The notes under the pieces were generated by a model. That model was not told the DNA's origin. It did no database searches and worked only from the letters and a program-made list of their open reading frames with translations. DNA of 34,221 nt, taken from Sphingomonadales bacterium. GTDB taxonomy: Bacteria > Bacteroidota > Bacteroidia > Chitinophagales > Chitinophagaceae. Location: NCBI GenBank assembly GCA_016872155.1, contig VHBB01000012.1:1-34221 (forward strand). The letters are read 5' to 3'. The position numbers and the translations under genes are program-made. Positions within the stretch are counted from its first letter, which is position 1. Every line of letters begins with the position of its first letter. Shown here piece by piece: positions 14,806 through 23,262 of this stretch.

Positions 14806-15201
14806 ATGTTATACTGGTTGCAAATGGGCTCTTCGGCCTCTACTGCCTCTACCTATTTGCCGCTGGCCCTTCAGGTTTTGATCGCCGTTGGGCTGGTTGC
14901 TTTTCTAATGGTGGCCACCCACTTGCTGGGACCCCGTCGTAAGACCAGCGACAAACTTCAAAATTTTGCCAGTGGCATCGAATCGCATGGTGATGCTCGT
15001 CAGCCCATGGCCATCAAGTATTTTCTTACGGCTATTTTGTTTGTGCTTTTCGATGTAGAGGTGATCTTCTTTTACCCCTATGCCGTCAATTTTAAAGGAC
15101 TGGGTTGGGATGGATTTTGGGCGGTCGCTCTTTTTGTGGGTTTCTTTCTTTGCGGGTTTATCTATATTATAAAAAAAGGAGCCCTGCAATGGGAAGACTA
15201 G
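14806..15201 (+). CDS. nuoA: NADH-quinone oxidoreductase subunit A
   Basis: A 131-aa membrane subunit of complex I with three membrane helices. The family signature FDVEVIFFYPYAV follows the second helix, preceded by the loop GPRRKTSDKLQNFASGIE that carries the cysteine/charged region in other species. The ATG at 14806 is used: the upstream in-frame TTG at 14785 falls inside the -7 box. NuoA packs against NuoH and NuoJ near the quinone site. It opens the nuo operon. Confidence 0.96.
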   Translation: MLYWLQMGSSASTASTYLPLALQVLIAVGLVAFLMVATHLLGPRRKTSDKLQNFASGIESHGDARQPMAIKYFLTAILFVLFDVEVIFFYPYAVNFKGLGWDGFWAVALFVGFFLCGFIYIIKKGALQWED

Positions 15202-15209
15202 GTTCGCGT

Positions 15210-15244
15210 TAACAACATTCGCAGGTAGCGCTTGTTATTTTTTT
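15210..15244 (+). other. Possible attenuator hairpin between nuoA and nuoB
   Basis: TAACAA (15210-15215) can pair with TTGTTA (15232-15237), with an inner CGC/GCG pairing (15220-15222 with 15228-15230), and seven T follow (15238-15244). This has the layout of a weak intrinsic terminator inside the operon. An alternative pairing of GCG (15206-15208) with CGC (15220-15222) would compete with the inner stem. Confidence 0.3.
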
Positions 15245-15257
15245 AAATGGTGAAATT

Positions 15258-15842
15258 ATGAGTCGTCCGGTTTCGTACAATCTAATTCAAAAGCCCCTCG
15301 AGGCCGATATTAGCATGGCTCCGCTGCCCGATGGTCATCAGGGAGAAGGCTTCTTTGCTACCTCGCTTGATGCGGTAATTGGATTGGCCCGAAAAAATTC
15401 GATCTGGCCCTTGCCCTTCGCCACTTCTTGTTGCGGAATTGAATTTATGGCTACGATGGGGTCGCATTACGATCTGGCGCGCTTTGGATCGGAGCGGGTA
15501 GGTTTCTCTCCTCGTCAGTGCGATCTGTTGATGGTCATGGGAACCATCGCTAAAAAAATGGGTCCCGTGGTCAAGCAAGTTTACTTGCAGATGGCTGAGC
15601 CTCGTTGGGTGATCGCTGTGGGGGCCTGTGCCAGCAGCGGTGGTATTTTCGATACCTACAGCGTGTTGCAAGGTATCGACCAGGTGGTACCGGTCGATGT
15701 GTACGTTCCCGGATGCCCGCCACGTCCGGAAGCAATTATAGATGGGGTGCTTCGCATTCAGGATCTGGTGGCAAAAGAGAGTTTGCGTCGTCGCAATTCT
15801 GATCGTTATAAAGCATTACTAGAGAGTTACGGTATCCAATAA
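15258..15842 (+). CDS. nuoB: NADH-quinone oxidoreductase subunit B
   Basis: A 194-aa peripheral-arm subunit that binds cluster N2, the last 4Fe-4S cluster before quinone. The ligands are visible: adjacent Cys58-Cys59 in FATSCCGIEFMA, Cys124 in GACASSGG and Cys153 in VPGCPPRPEA. Length is normal for the family, with a slightly long, basic C-terminus. It sits 56 bases after nuoA, the largest gap but one in the operon, and this gap holds a possible attenuator. Confidence 0.98.
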   Translation: MSRPVSYNLIQKPLEADISMAPLPDGHQGEGFFATSLDAVIGLARKNSIWPLPFATSCCGIEFMATMGSHYDLARFGSERVGFSPRQCDLLMVMGTIAKKMGPVVKQVYLQMAEPRWVIAVGACASSGGIFDTYSVLQGIDQVVPVDVYVPGCPPRPEAIIDGVLRIQDLVAKESLRRRNSDRYKALLESYGIQ

Positions 15843-15904
15843 AAAATTATGCACCGGAACAAAAGCCGGCACGCGTAAAAAAAAGAGACTATAAACAAAC
15901 AGGC

Positions 15905-16411
15905 ATGTCACTAACGAACGAGATCATACAGCAACGACTTACCGAAAAATTTGCAGACCAGGTGGGTGAGTTTGTTATTTCGTACGACATGTTGCAGTTC
16001 TCGGCACCTAAAGAGATCAATTTAAAGGTGCTCAATTTTCTTTACGACGATCCGCAGTTGGCATTTACCTTTTTGACCGATCTGACCGGCGTGCATTATC
16101 CCGATCAAAAAGGGCGAGAGCTGGCGGTGGTCTATCATTTACATAATCTGAAAGACAATATTCGGCTTCGCTTTAAAGTGTTTACGTCGGTCGAGCAGCC
16201 CGATGTATACACGGCTACCGGCTTGTTCTCTTCGGCCAATTGGATGGAGCGCGAGACCTACGATTTTTTCGGTATCCATTTTGTGGGGCATCCGAACCTT
16301 AAGCGAATCCTGAACGTAGACGAGATGGATTATTTTCCGATGCGAAAGGAGTTTCCCCTAGAAGATCAAACTCGAATTGATAAAGATGACGAGATGTTTG
16401 GCCGTGGCTAA
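15905..16411 (+). CDS. nuoC: NADH-quinone oxidoreductase subunit C
   Basis: A 168-aa peripheral-arm subunit corresponding to the 30-kDa subunit of mitochondrial complex I. The family signature is present as ERETYDFFGIHFVGHPNLKR, followed by ILNVDEMDYFPMRKEFPLE. NuoC is a separate gene here, unlike the fused NuoCD of E. coli. It follows nuoB after a 62-base gap with a short CCGG-containing repeat that I cannot assign a role. Confidence 0.97.
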   Translation: MSLTNEIIQQRLTEKFADQVGEFVISYDMLQFSAPKEINLKVLNFLYDDPQLAFTFLTDLTGVHYPDQKGRELAVVYHLHNLKDNIRLRFKVFTSVEQPDVYTATGLFSSANWMERETYDFFGIHFVGHPNLKRILNVDEMDYFPMRKEFPLEDQTRIDKDDEMFGRG

Positions 16412-16443
16412 ACATCCATAAACCGCCCCCAGGGGGCACTAGT

Positions 16444-17664
16444 ATGAGCGAACACATTAAACTGCCCGAAGGATCGATCGAGAAAACGACCACCACGTTA
16501 AACCTGGGGCCTACGCACCCGGCTACCCATGGGGTCATGCAAAATATTCTCGAACTCGACGGCGAGCGTATTGTCTCGGCCGATCAAACCATCGGGTATA
16601 TTCATCGAGCCTTCGAGAAATTGGCCGAGCGTCGTCCGCTGGCCCAGATCACTACGCTCACCGATCGTCTTAACTATTGCTCTTCGCCACTCAACAACAT
16701 GGGTTGGCATATGACCTGCGAAAAGTTATTGGGGGTTACCACTCCTAAGCGCGTAGATTATTTGCGAGTTATTGTCATGGAATTGGCCCGCATTGCCGAT
16801 CATCTGATCTGTAACTCCATCATGGGAGTCGATGCCGGAGCCTATACCGGGTTCTTGTATGTGATGCAGTACCGCGAGTTGATCTACGAGATCTACGAAG
16901 AGATCTGTGGTGCACGATTAACGACCAATATGGGTCGCATTGGGGGCTTTGAACGCAACTTTAACGACATCGCTTTTCAAAAGTTAGAGAAGTTCCTCGA
17001 TGAGTATCCCAAGGCGCTCAAGGAATTTGAAAACATGTTTCAGCGCAATCGCATTTTTATGGACCGCACCATTGGCGTGGGAGGTATTAGTGCCGAGCGA
17101 GCGCTCAATTACGGATTTACAGGTCCTAACCTGCGTGCCGCGGGCGTAGACTACGATGTACGCGTGCACTCGCCCTACAGCAGCTATCAAGATTTTGATT
17201 TTACTATTCCTGTGGGCAGTACCGGAGACAGCTACGATCGCTGGCTGGTGCGCGAACAAGAGATGTGGCAAAGTCTTTCGATTATTAGACAGGCCTATCA
17301 GAAAGTACAGGCTTTTACCGGTGCCGAGGCCGAGGTTTATCATGCCGATGTGCCGGAGTATTATTTGCCTGCCAAGCAAGATGTATATACCAAGATGGAG
17401 GCGCTTATCTATCATTTTAAAATCATTATGGGAGAGACCGATATCCCCGCCGGAGAAGTATACCATTCGGTAGAAGGTGGAAATGGGGAATTGGGCTTTT
17501 ATCTGATTAGCGATGGCGGAAGGGCCCCTTACCGCTTGCACTTTAGAAGACCTTGTTTTATCTATTACCAGGCCTACGAGGAGTTGATCAAAGGGGCGAT
17601 GCTCAGTGACGCGATCATCACCATGAGCAGCTTGAATCTGATTGCCGGAGAAATGGACGCATAA
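16444..17664 (+). CDS. nuoD: NADH-quinone oxidoreductase subunit D
   Basis: A 406-aa subunit (49-kDa type) that forms the quinone-binding pocket with NuoB and NuoH. It begins with the conserved LGPTHPATHG motif near residue 22 and contains GYIHRAFEKLAE, NMGRIGGFERNFND, and the C-terminal DGGRAPYRLHFRRP. The fold is related to NiFe hydrogenase large subunits but without the metal-site cysteines, as expected. Length is that of an unfused NuoD. Confidence 0.98.
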   Translation: MSEHIKLPEGSIEKTTTTLNLGPTHPATHGVMQNILELDGERIVSADQTIGYIHRAFEKLAERRPLAQITTLTDRLNYCSSPLNNMGWHMTCEKLLGVTTPKRVDYLRVIVMELARIADHLICNSIMGVDAGAYTGFLYVMQYRELIYEIYEEICGARLTTNMGRIGGFERNFNDIAFQKLEKFLDEYPKALKEFENMFQRNRIFMDRTIGVGGISAERALNYGFTGPNLRAAGVDYDVRVHSPYSSYQDFDFTIPVGSTGDSYDRWLVREQEMWQSLSIIRQAYQKVQAFTGAEAEVYHADVPEYYLPAKQDVYTKMEALIYHFKIIMGETDIPAGEVYHSVEGGNGELGFYLISDGGRAPYRLHFRRPCFIYYQAYEELIKGAMLSDAIITMSSLNLIAGEMDA

Positions 17665-17699
17665 ATCCGTACCGATCGAAATAAAAAACAGAACAGAAG

Positions 17700-18206
17700 A
17701 TGAGCTTACGTTTTTCGGACAATAAGTTAAAAGAGGTACAGCAAATTATTGCTCGCTACCCCGAGGGGCGTCAAAAAAGCGCGCTGTTGCCGGTGTTGCA
17801 TTTGGCGCAGCAAGAATTCGGCGGATGGCTGAGTCCCGAAACCATGGATTATGTAGCCGGCTTGTTACAGTTGCAGCCGATCGAGGTCTATGAAGTCGCT
17901 ACTTTTTATAGCATGTACAAGCTAAAGCCGGTGGGCAAGCATTTGCTCGAAGTGTGCCAGACAGGTCCCTGCATGCTCAATGGCAGCGAAGCGATCGTGG
18001 ATTACATCTATGAGCGCTTGGGCATACGCCCCGGAGAAACGACGGCCGATGGATTGTTTACGCTAAAGACAGTGGAGTGTCTGGGCGCTTGTGGGTATGC
18101 CCCGATGTTACAGCAAGGAAAACACTATCGCGAGCACCTCACCCGCGAAAAGATCGATCAACTTATTGCATCTTGTTCGGGTCAGCCGGCCAGTGCACAT
18201 CATTAA
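17700..18206 (+). CDS. nuoE: NADH-quinone oxidoreductase subunit E
   Basis: A 168-aa 24-kDa-type subunit of the NADH dehydrogenase module. The thioredoxin-like domain binds 2Fe-2S cluster N1a through Cys86, Cys91, Cys127 and Cys131 (CQTGPC and CLGAC). The N-terminal helical bundle (about 1-75) contains EVATFYSMYKLKPVGKH. It directly precedes nuoF, its partner. Confidence 0.97.
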   Translation: MSLRFSDNKLKEVQQIIARYPEGRQKSALLPVLHLAQQEFGGWLSPETMDYVAGLLQLQPIEVYEVATFYSMYKLKPVGKHLLEVCQTGPCMLNGSEAIVDYIYERLGIRPGETTADGLFTLKTVECLGACGYAPMLQQGKHYREHLTREKIDQLIASCSGQPASAHH

Positions 18207-18242
18207 AAAAAGAAATATTGCCCCGCAGGGCCGCTTACGAAT

Positions 18243-19607
18243 ATGGCAAGAAAATTATTACTCGACAAGGCGCATGTGCCTGGAATCACTACCTACGATG
18301 TGTACCGTCGCGAAGGCGGCTACCGCAGTGTAGAGAAGGCGCTCAAGTCTATGAGTCCCGATCAGGTGACCGAAGAGGTCAAGAAAAGCGGTTTACGTGG
18401 AAGAGGCGGCGCGGGATTTCCGACAGGAATGAAGTGGGGCTTTTTGGCCAAGCCCGAGGGCGTACCCCGATACCTGGTGGTCAATGCAGACGAGTCAGAG
18501 CCCGGCACCTTTAAAGACCGCTACCTGATGGAATTTATTCCGCATCTGCTGATCGAGGGAATGATCACGGCTTCGTATGCACTTGGATCGAACCGATCTT
18601 ATATCTACATACGAGGAGAATATGTATGGATTGCCGAGATCTTAGAGAATGCTATCGAAGAGGCAAAGGCCAACGGGTGGCTTGGAAAAAATATTTTTGG
18701 CAGCGGATTTGATTGTGATATCTATGTACACCGCGGTGCCGGCGCCTATATTTGTGGCGAAGAGACCGCCTTGCTTGAATCGCTCGAAGGCAAAAGAGGT
18801 AATCCGCGCATCAAGCCTCCTTTTCCGGCTGTAAAAGGGTTGTGGGGTTGCCCCACGGTGGTCAATAATGTCGAAACGGTCGCGGCCGTTGTTCCCATCA
18901 TTAACGAAGGCGCAGAAGAATATGCCAAGATCGGCATAGGTAAATCGACCGGCACTAAGTTGATCTCGGCTTGTGGTAATATCAATAAGCCCGGGGTCTA
19001 CGAGATCGATATGACCATTTCGGTCGAAGAGTTTATTTATAGCGATGAATACTGTGGAGGCCTTCCGACCGGAAAAAAATTAAAGGCTTGTATTCCCGGT
19101 GGATCATCGGTTCCTATTTTACCCGCCAATCTTCTATTGAAAACGGCCAAGGGCGAAACGCGCATGATGACCTACGAGAGTTTGGCCGACGGAGGATTTG
19201 CTTCGGGGTCTATGATGGGCTCCGGTGGATTTATTGTGCTCGACGATAGCCAGTGCGTGGTGCGTCATACCTATTCGTTAGCGCGCTTTTATCGACATGA
19301 GAGTTGCGGACAATGTTCTCCTTGCCGCGAAGGAACCGGTTGGATGGAGAAGATCTTGTGGAATATCGAGACCGGCAAGGGCAAGCTAAGCGATATCGAT
19401 CTGCTCTGGGATATTCAGCGCAAGATCGAAGGAAATACGATCTGTCCCCTTGGTGATGCGGCTGCATGGCCCGTGGCTGCGGCCATTCGTCATTTTAGGG
19501 ATGAGTTCGAGTGGCATGTGTTGCATCCTCAAGAAGCCCAGACGCGTAATTACGGATTGATGCATTATGCCGATCCCATTCATGTACCTAATTCAGTAAT
19601 GGCCTAG
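18243..19607 (+). CDS. nuoF: NADH-quinone oxidoreductase subunit F (NADH- and FMN-binding)
   Basis: A 454-aa 51-kDa-type subunit that oxidises NADH. The glycine-rich NADH/FMN motif RGRGGAGFPTGMKW is near 54-67, followed by VVNADESEPGTFKDR (FMN site) and GAYICGEETALLESLEG. The 4Fe-4S cluster N3 is bound by Cys355, Cys358 and Cys361 (CGQCSPCREG) and Cys401 (ICPLGDAAA). Size and order match the family. The start MARKLLLDKAHVPGI is 36 bases after nuoE. Confidence 0.98.
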   Translation: MARKLLLDKAHVPGITTYDVYRREGGYRSVEKALKSMSPDQVTEEVKKSGLRGRGGAGFPTGMKWGFLAKPEGVPRYLVVNADESEPGTFKDRYLMEFIPHLLIEGMITASYALGSNRSYIYIRGEYVWIAEILENAIEEAKANGWLGKNIFGSGFDCDIYVHRGAGAYICGEETALLESLEGKRGNPRIKPPFPAVKGLWGCPTVVNNVETVAAVVPIINEGAEEYAKIGIGKSTGTKLISACGNINKPGVYEIDMTISVEEFIYSDEYCGGLPTGKKLKACIPGGSSVPILPANLLLKTAKGETRMMTYESLADGGFASGSMMGSGGFIVLDDSQCVVRHTYSLARFYRHESCGQCSPCREGTGWMEKILWNIETGKGKLSDIDLLWDIQRKIEGNTICPLGDAAAWPVAAAIRHFRDEFEWHVLHPQEAQTRNYGLMHYADPIHVPNSVMA

Positions 19608-19626
19608 CGGCATCAACTACACCTGT

Positions 19627-20751
19627 ATGTCATCCGAAACAAAAAATAGCGTTTCCACCGTTAAGCTCACCATCGATAATATTTCGGTAGAGGTACCGGC
19701 CGGAACGACCGTGCTCAACGCAGCACGTCAGATCGGAGGCGACGTAACGCCACCGGCCATGTGCTACTATAGCAAATTAGAGGGCAGCGGCGGAAAATGC
19801 CGCACCTGTTTGGTAGAAGTGGCTGCCGGATCTGCAGCTGACCCGCGCCCGATGCCCAAGCTGGTAGCCAGTTGCCGCACCACCGTAATGGAGGGAATGG
19901 TGGTAAAAAATATTACCAGCGATAAAGTAAAGGATGCACGCGCGGGTGTAGTGGAATTCTTGTTACTGAATCATCCGCTCGATTGTCCGGTTTGTGACCA
20001 GGCCGGCGAATGTCATTTGCAAGATCTCGGCTACGAGCATGGCAAAGAGGGTACGCGCTATGAATTTGAGCGTCGCACCTTTGAAAAAGAAGATATTGGG
20101 CCTTACATTCAACTGCACATGACGCGATGCATTCTTTGTTATCGCTGCACGTATGTGGCCGACCAACTTACCGATAATCGCGTGCACGGTGTACTCGACC
20201 GCGGTGACCATGCCGAGATCTCTACTTATATCTCGAAGGCGATCGATAACAATTACAGTGGTAACATGATCGATGTATGCCCTGTAGGCGCGCTTACCGA
20301 CAAAACGTTTCGTTTTAAAAATCGGGTCTGGTTTACCAAGCCCATGTATGCGCATCGCGATTGTCCGGATTGCTGTGGAAAGGTCACCCTTTGGCAACGG
20401 GGCGAAGAAGTACTTCGCGTAACGGCTCGTAAAGATGAGTGGGGCGAGGTTTGTAGTCATGAGGGCAAACCCGGTTGGATATGCAATACCTGTCGCTTCG
20501 ATAAAAAAGCGGCCAGTGACTGGGTACTAGAAGGGCCTGCCGATGTTAGTCGTCATTCGGTGATCTCACAAGGGCACTATACCGGTTTACAAAAGCCCAA
20601 AGAAACCCTGCCCGAGGTCATGGGAGGTCGTGCGCCCAAATTGATGATGGACATTCACGATGTGAGTGAAGTGAACAAAATAGAATTAAGCCAGCTGCCC
20701 GGTGCAGCCACTGGAAACGATTTTAATTCACCTGCTGCCAAGGAGGCCTAA
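19627..20751 (+). CDS. nuoG: NADH-quinone oxidoreductase subunit G, short form
   Basis: A 374-aa subunit of the electron-input module. It has the 2Fe-2S cluster N1b (Cys46, 58, 61, 83), the His-Cys3 cluster N5 (His116, Cys120, 123, 129) and the 4Fe-4S cluster N4 (Cys168, 171, 174, 218). E. coli NuoG is about 900 aa because it carries a large molybdopterin-oxidoreductase-like domain; that domain is missing here, as I recall being usual in Bacteroidota. A remnant of its N-terminal part remains at 244-295, with Cys246, 249, 250, 276, 286 and 289, but the third canonical N7 cysteine is absent. The final ~80 residues are Pro/Ser/Ala-rich with no recognised domain. No frameshift is visible: the gene ends cleanly five bases before nuoH. 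Confidence 0.95.
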   Translation: MSSETKNSVSTVKLTIDNISVEVPAGTTVLNAARQIGGDVTPPAMCYYSKLEGSGGKCRTCLVEVAAGSAADPRPMPKLVASCRTTVMEGMVVKNITSDKVKDARAGVVEFLLLNHPLDCPVCDQAGECHLQDLGYEHGKEGTRYEFERRTFEKEDIGPYIQLHMTRCILCYRCTYVADQLTDNRVHGVLDRGDHAEISTYISKAIDNNYSGNMIDVCPVGALTDKTFRFKNRVWFTKPMYAHRDCPDCCGKVTLWQRGEEVLRVTARKDEWGEVCSHEGKPGWICNTCRFDKKAASDWVLEGPADVSRHSVISQGHYTGLQKPKETLPEVMGGRAPKLMMDIHDVSEVNKIELSQLPGAATGNDFNSPAAKEA

Positions 20752-20755
20752 ACTT

Positions 20756-21811
20756 ATGAATGTGTATTTGATTGCCATGGATAGTTGGTATATAGTAGAA
20801 AAGCTGATCTTGATCGGGGCGCTCATCGGGTTATCTTTTTTTATTGCCATGTACACCACGCTGGCCGAAAGAAAGATCGCAGGCTGGATGCAAGACCGGT
20901 TGGGCCCTAACCGCGCGGGTCCCTTTGGAATCTTTCAGCCTTTGGCAGATGGAGGAAAATTATTTTTTAAAGAAGAGATCACACCCGTTAGCTCCAACCG
21001 ATTCTTATTCTTGCTGGGGCCGGCGCTTGCCATGATCGTTGCGTTAATTACCAGTACCGTAATTCCCTGGGGTGCTGCGTATGTAGGGGAGACCCGCACG
21101 GTGGCCTTACAAGTGGCCGATGTCGATATGGGCATTCTGATCGTATTTGGTATTGTAAGCGTGGGCGTGTATGGAATCATGATCGGTGGTTGGGCCTCGA
21201 ACAATAAATTCTCGCTAATCGCCGCCATTCGTGGTGCCTCGCAGATGGTATCATACGAGCTGCCCATGGGTCTTTCGTTGATCGCGGTACTTTTTATGAC
21301 GGGATCACTTAAGATGAGTGCCATGGTCGAGTACCAGATGCAGCATGGATGGAATGTGCTTTACCAACCGCTTGGCTTTTTGATCTTTTTTGTCTGCGCG
21401 CTGGCCGAGTGTAACCGTACGCCCTTTGACCTTCCGGAGGCCGAGAACGAACTCAACTTCGGCTATCACCAAGAGTACTCGTCGATGAAGCTGGGTTTTT
21501 ATCTGTTTGCAGAGTACATTAATATGTTCGTGAGCAGTGCGGTCATGGCCACTTTGTTCTTTGGTGGCTACGATATTCCATTTTTCGACGAGTCGGCCTG
21601 GCAGGGATCTGCGCTGGTCTTGTCGACACTCACCTTTGCCGTAATGATGGCCAAGGTCTCTTTCTTCTTGTTCCTGTTTATTTGGATCCGTTGGACGATC
21701 CCGCGCTTTCGCTATGACCAGCTAATGAACTTGGGTTGGAAAAAATTAATACCGCTTGCACTGATCAATATGCTCATTAGTGCGGCACTATTGTTATTCT
21801 TAAATAAGTGA
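20756..21811 (+). CDS. nuoH: NADH-quinone oxidoreductase subunit H
   Basis: A 351-aa multi-pass membrane subunit linking the peripheral and membrane arms and lining the quinone tunnel. The signature ERKIAGWMQDRLGPNRAGPF (about 43-62) and the loop LAECNRTPFDLPEAENELN are diagnostic. I use the ATG at 20756 (MNVYLIAMDSWYIVEK), five bases after the nuoG stop; ATG 20777 is the alternative. An AGGAGG lies nine bases upstream, inside the last nuoG codons, which is an unusually canonical ribosome-binding site for this phylum. Confidence 0.97.
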   Translation: MNVYLIAMDSWYIVEKLILIGALIGLSFFIAMYTTLAERKIAGWMQDRLGPNRAGPFGIFQPLADGGKLFFKEEITPVSSNRFLFLLGPALAMIVALITSTVIPWGAAYVGETRTVALQVADVDMGILIVFGIVSVGVYGIMIGGWASNNKFSLIAAIRGASQMVSYELPMGLSLIAVLFMTGSLKMSAMVEYQMQHGWNVLYQPLGFLIFFVCALAECNRTPFDLPEAENELNFGYHQEYSSMKLGFYLFAEYINMFVSSAVMATLFFGGYDIPFFDESAWQGSALVLSTLTFAVMMAKVSFFLFLFIWIRWTIPRFRYDQLMNLGWKKLIPLALINMLISAALLLFLNK

Positions 21812-21830
21812 GGCTTTAATAAAGAATCGT

Positions 21831-22391
21831 ATGCAACTAACGCAAAGAGCTAAATCGGTCGATCGCAGCCCTCTTACCTGGCTCGAAAGCATTTATTTGT
21901 GGAATATTCTCAAGGGAATGGCCATTACGCTTCGGCATATGTTTATGAAGAAGGCCACGATTCAATATCCCGAGCAGCAGCGCAGTTTTTCGAAGGTGTT
22001 TCGGGGCCTGCATGTGTTGAATCGCGACGAGGCTGGTCGTGAAAATTGTACCGCCTGCGGACTTTGTGCTGTGGCCTGTCCGGCAGAGGCGATTACCATG
22101 GAGGCTGCCGAAAGACAAACGGGCGAAGAGCATTTGTATCGAGAAGAGAAATATGCGGCCAAGTACGAGATCAATATGCTGCGTTGTATCTTCTGTGGCT
22201 TGTGCGAAGAGGCTTGTCCCAAGGATGCCATCTATCTCTCCCAGACCGTTGCCCCCGCCAACTATGCCCGCAAGGGATTTATTTATTCAAAAAACGAGTT
22301 GCTGATCCCGCATCCGATTACCGAGCGCGAAGCGTACGTAAAAGCCTTAGGCGATCGTCAACCCGCCCATTCAACCAACCCTGTCAAGTAA
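21831..22391 (+). CDS. nuoI: NADH-quinone oxidoreductase subunit I
   Basis: A 186-aa 23-kDa-type subunit with two 4Fe-4S clusters (N6a and N6b). The paired ferredoxin motifs are CTACGLCAVACP (Cys73, 76, 79, 83) and CIFCGLCEEACP (Cys119, 122, 125, 129). The N-terminal amphipathic segment (WNILKGMAITLRHMFMKKAT) anchors it to the membrane arm. It passes electrons from NuoG to NuoB. It follows nuoH by 19 bases and ends one base before nuoJ. Confidence 0.97.
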   Translation: MQLTQRAKSVDRSPLTWLESIYLWNILKGMAITLRHMFMKKATIQYPEQQRSFSKVFRGLHVLNRDEAGRENCTACGLCAVACPAEAITMEAAERQTGEEHLYREEKYAAKYEINMLRCIFCGLCEEACPKDAIYLSQTVAPANYARKGFIYSKNELLIPHPITEREAYVKALGDRQPAHSTNPVK

Positions 22392-22392
22392 G

Positions 22393-22893
22393 ATGAGTAT
22401 CGTACAAATTCTTTTTTGGGTGTTAGCGGCCATGGCGCTGTTTAGTGCACTGATGGTGATCACAAGCAAAAATCCTGTCTACAGCGTGCTCTGGTTGATC
22501 GTTACGTTCTTTGCCATCTCTGGTCACTACATTTTATTGAACGCCCAGTTCTTGGCCGTCGTCAACATTATTGTGTATGCCGGGGCTATCATGGTCTTGT
22601 TCTTATTTGTTATCATGCTCATGAACGCAAGGCAAGAGGGGGCTGGTGGTAGCAAGCGCTGGATTACGTTGGCGGGTACCGTAAGCGGCGGCATCTTTTT
22701 ATTGGTGCTGGTGGCCGCTCTCAAGGACTCCGAATTAAAAACCCGCACGGCTATGGTCATGGATGGTCAGGTAGGGCTTATTAAAGTACTGGGCAACGAG
22801 TTGTTTACCCGCTATGTGGTGCCCTTCGAAATTTCAAGTATCCTTTTTTTGAGTGCCATGGTAGGTGCCGTGGTCATTGGTAAAAAAGAGTAA
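22393..22893 (+). CDS. nuoJ: NADH-quinone oxidoreductase subunit J
   Basis: A 166-aa membrane subunit with about five helices. Family features include the second-helix region [21 protein letters not shown], the conserved [20 protein letters not shown] with the pi-bulge helix used in coupling, and MNARQEG after it. It begins one base after the nuoI stop, so it is translationally coupled. Confidence 0.96.
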   Translation: MSIVQILFWVLAAMALFSALMVITSKNPVYSVLWLIVTFFAISGHYILLNAQFLAVVNIIVYAGAIMVLFLFVIMLMNARQEGAGGSKRWITLAGTVSGGIFLLVLVAALKDSELKTRTAMVMDGQVGLIKVLGNELFTRYVVPFEISSILFLSAMVGAVVIGKKE

Positions 22894-22904
22894 AGAACCG
22901 TACT

Positions 22905-23243
22905 ATGCCTATAAACTATTATTTGTTCTTGTCGCTGGCGCTCTTTACCATCGGTATGGTGGGGGTGCTGACCCGTCGTAACGCCATTATCATCTTTATG
23001 TGCATCGAGTTGATGTTGAATGCGGTCAATTTGTTGCTGGTGGCCTTTTCTAAAATGCATTACCAGGCGGCGCTCGAAGCCGGACAGCTGGCTACGCAGG
23101 CCGGGGTAGAGGGGCAGTTATTCGTTTTCTTTATAATGGTGGTGGCTGCGGCCGAAGTAAGTGTGGGGTTGGCCATTATCGTAATGATGTATCGTAACGT
23201 ACATTCTGTAGATATCAACTTTTTGAATCGATTAAAACACTGA
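22905..23243 (+). CDS. nuoK: NADH-quinone oxidoreductase subunit K
   Basis: A 112-aa membrane subunit with three helices. Typical features are [18 protein letters not shown] (helix 2, conserved glutamate of the proton path) and [18 protein letters not shown] (helix 3, second conserved glutamate). It is homologous to MrpC and forms part of the E-channel with NuoJ. It lies 11 bases after nuoJ. Confidence 0.97.
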   Translation: MPINYYLFLSLALFTIGMVGVLTRRNAIIIFMCIELMLNAVNLLLVAFSKMHYQAALEAGQLATQAGVEGQLFVFFIMVVAAAEVSVGLAIIVMMYRNVHSVDINFLNRLKH

Positions 23244-23262
23244 TCATTTATACTGGCTGTTT

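Noticed and set aside
15843-15904. CCGG-containing repeat between nuoB and nuoC as a REP-like element
   Set aside because: Only 4-bp arms pair and I find no second copy in the window.
19627-20751. NuoG as a frameshifted or truncated pseudogene
   Set aside because: All cluster ligands of N1b, N5 and N4 are intact, the gene ends in normal spacing to nuoH, and short NuoG is usual in the phylum as far as I know.
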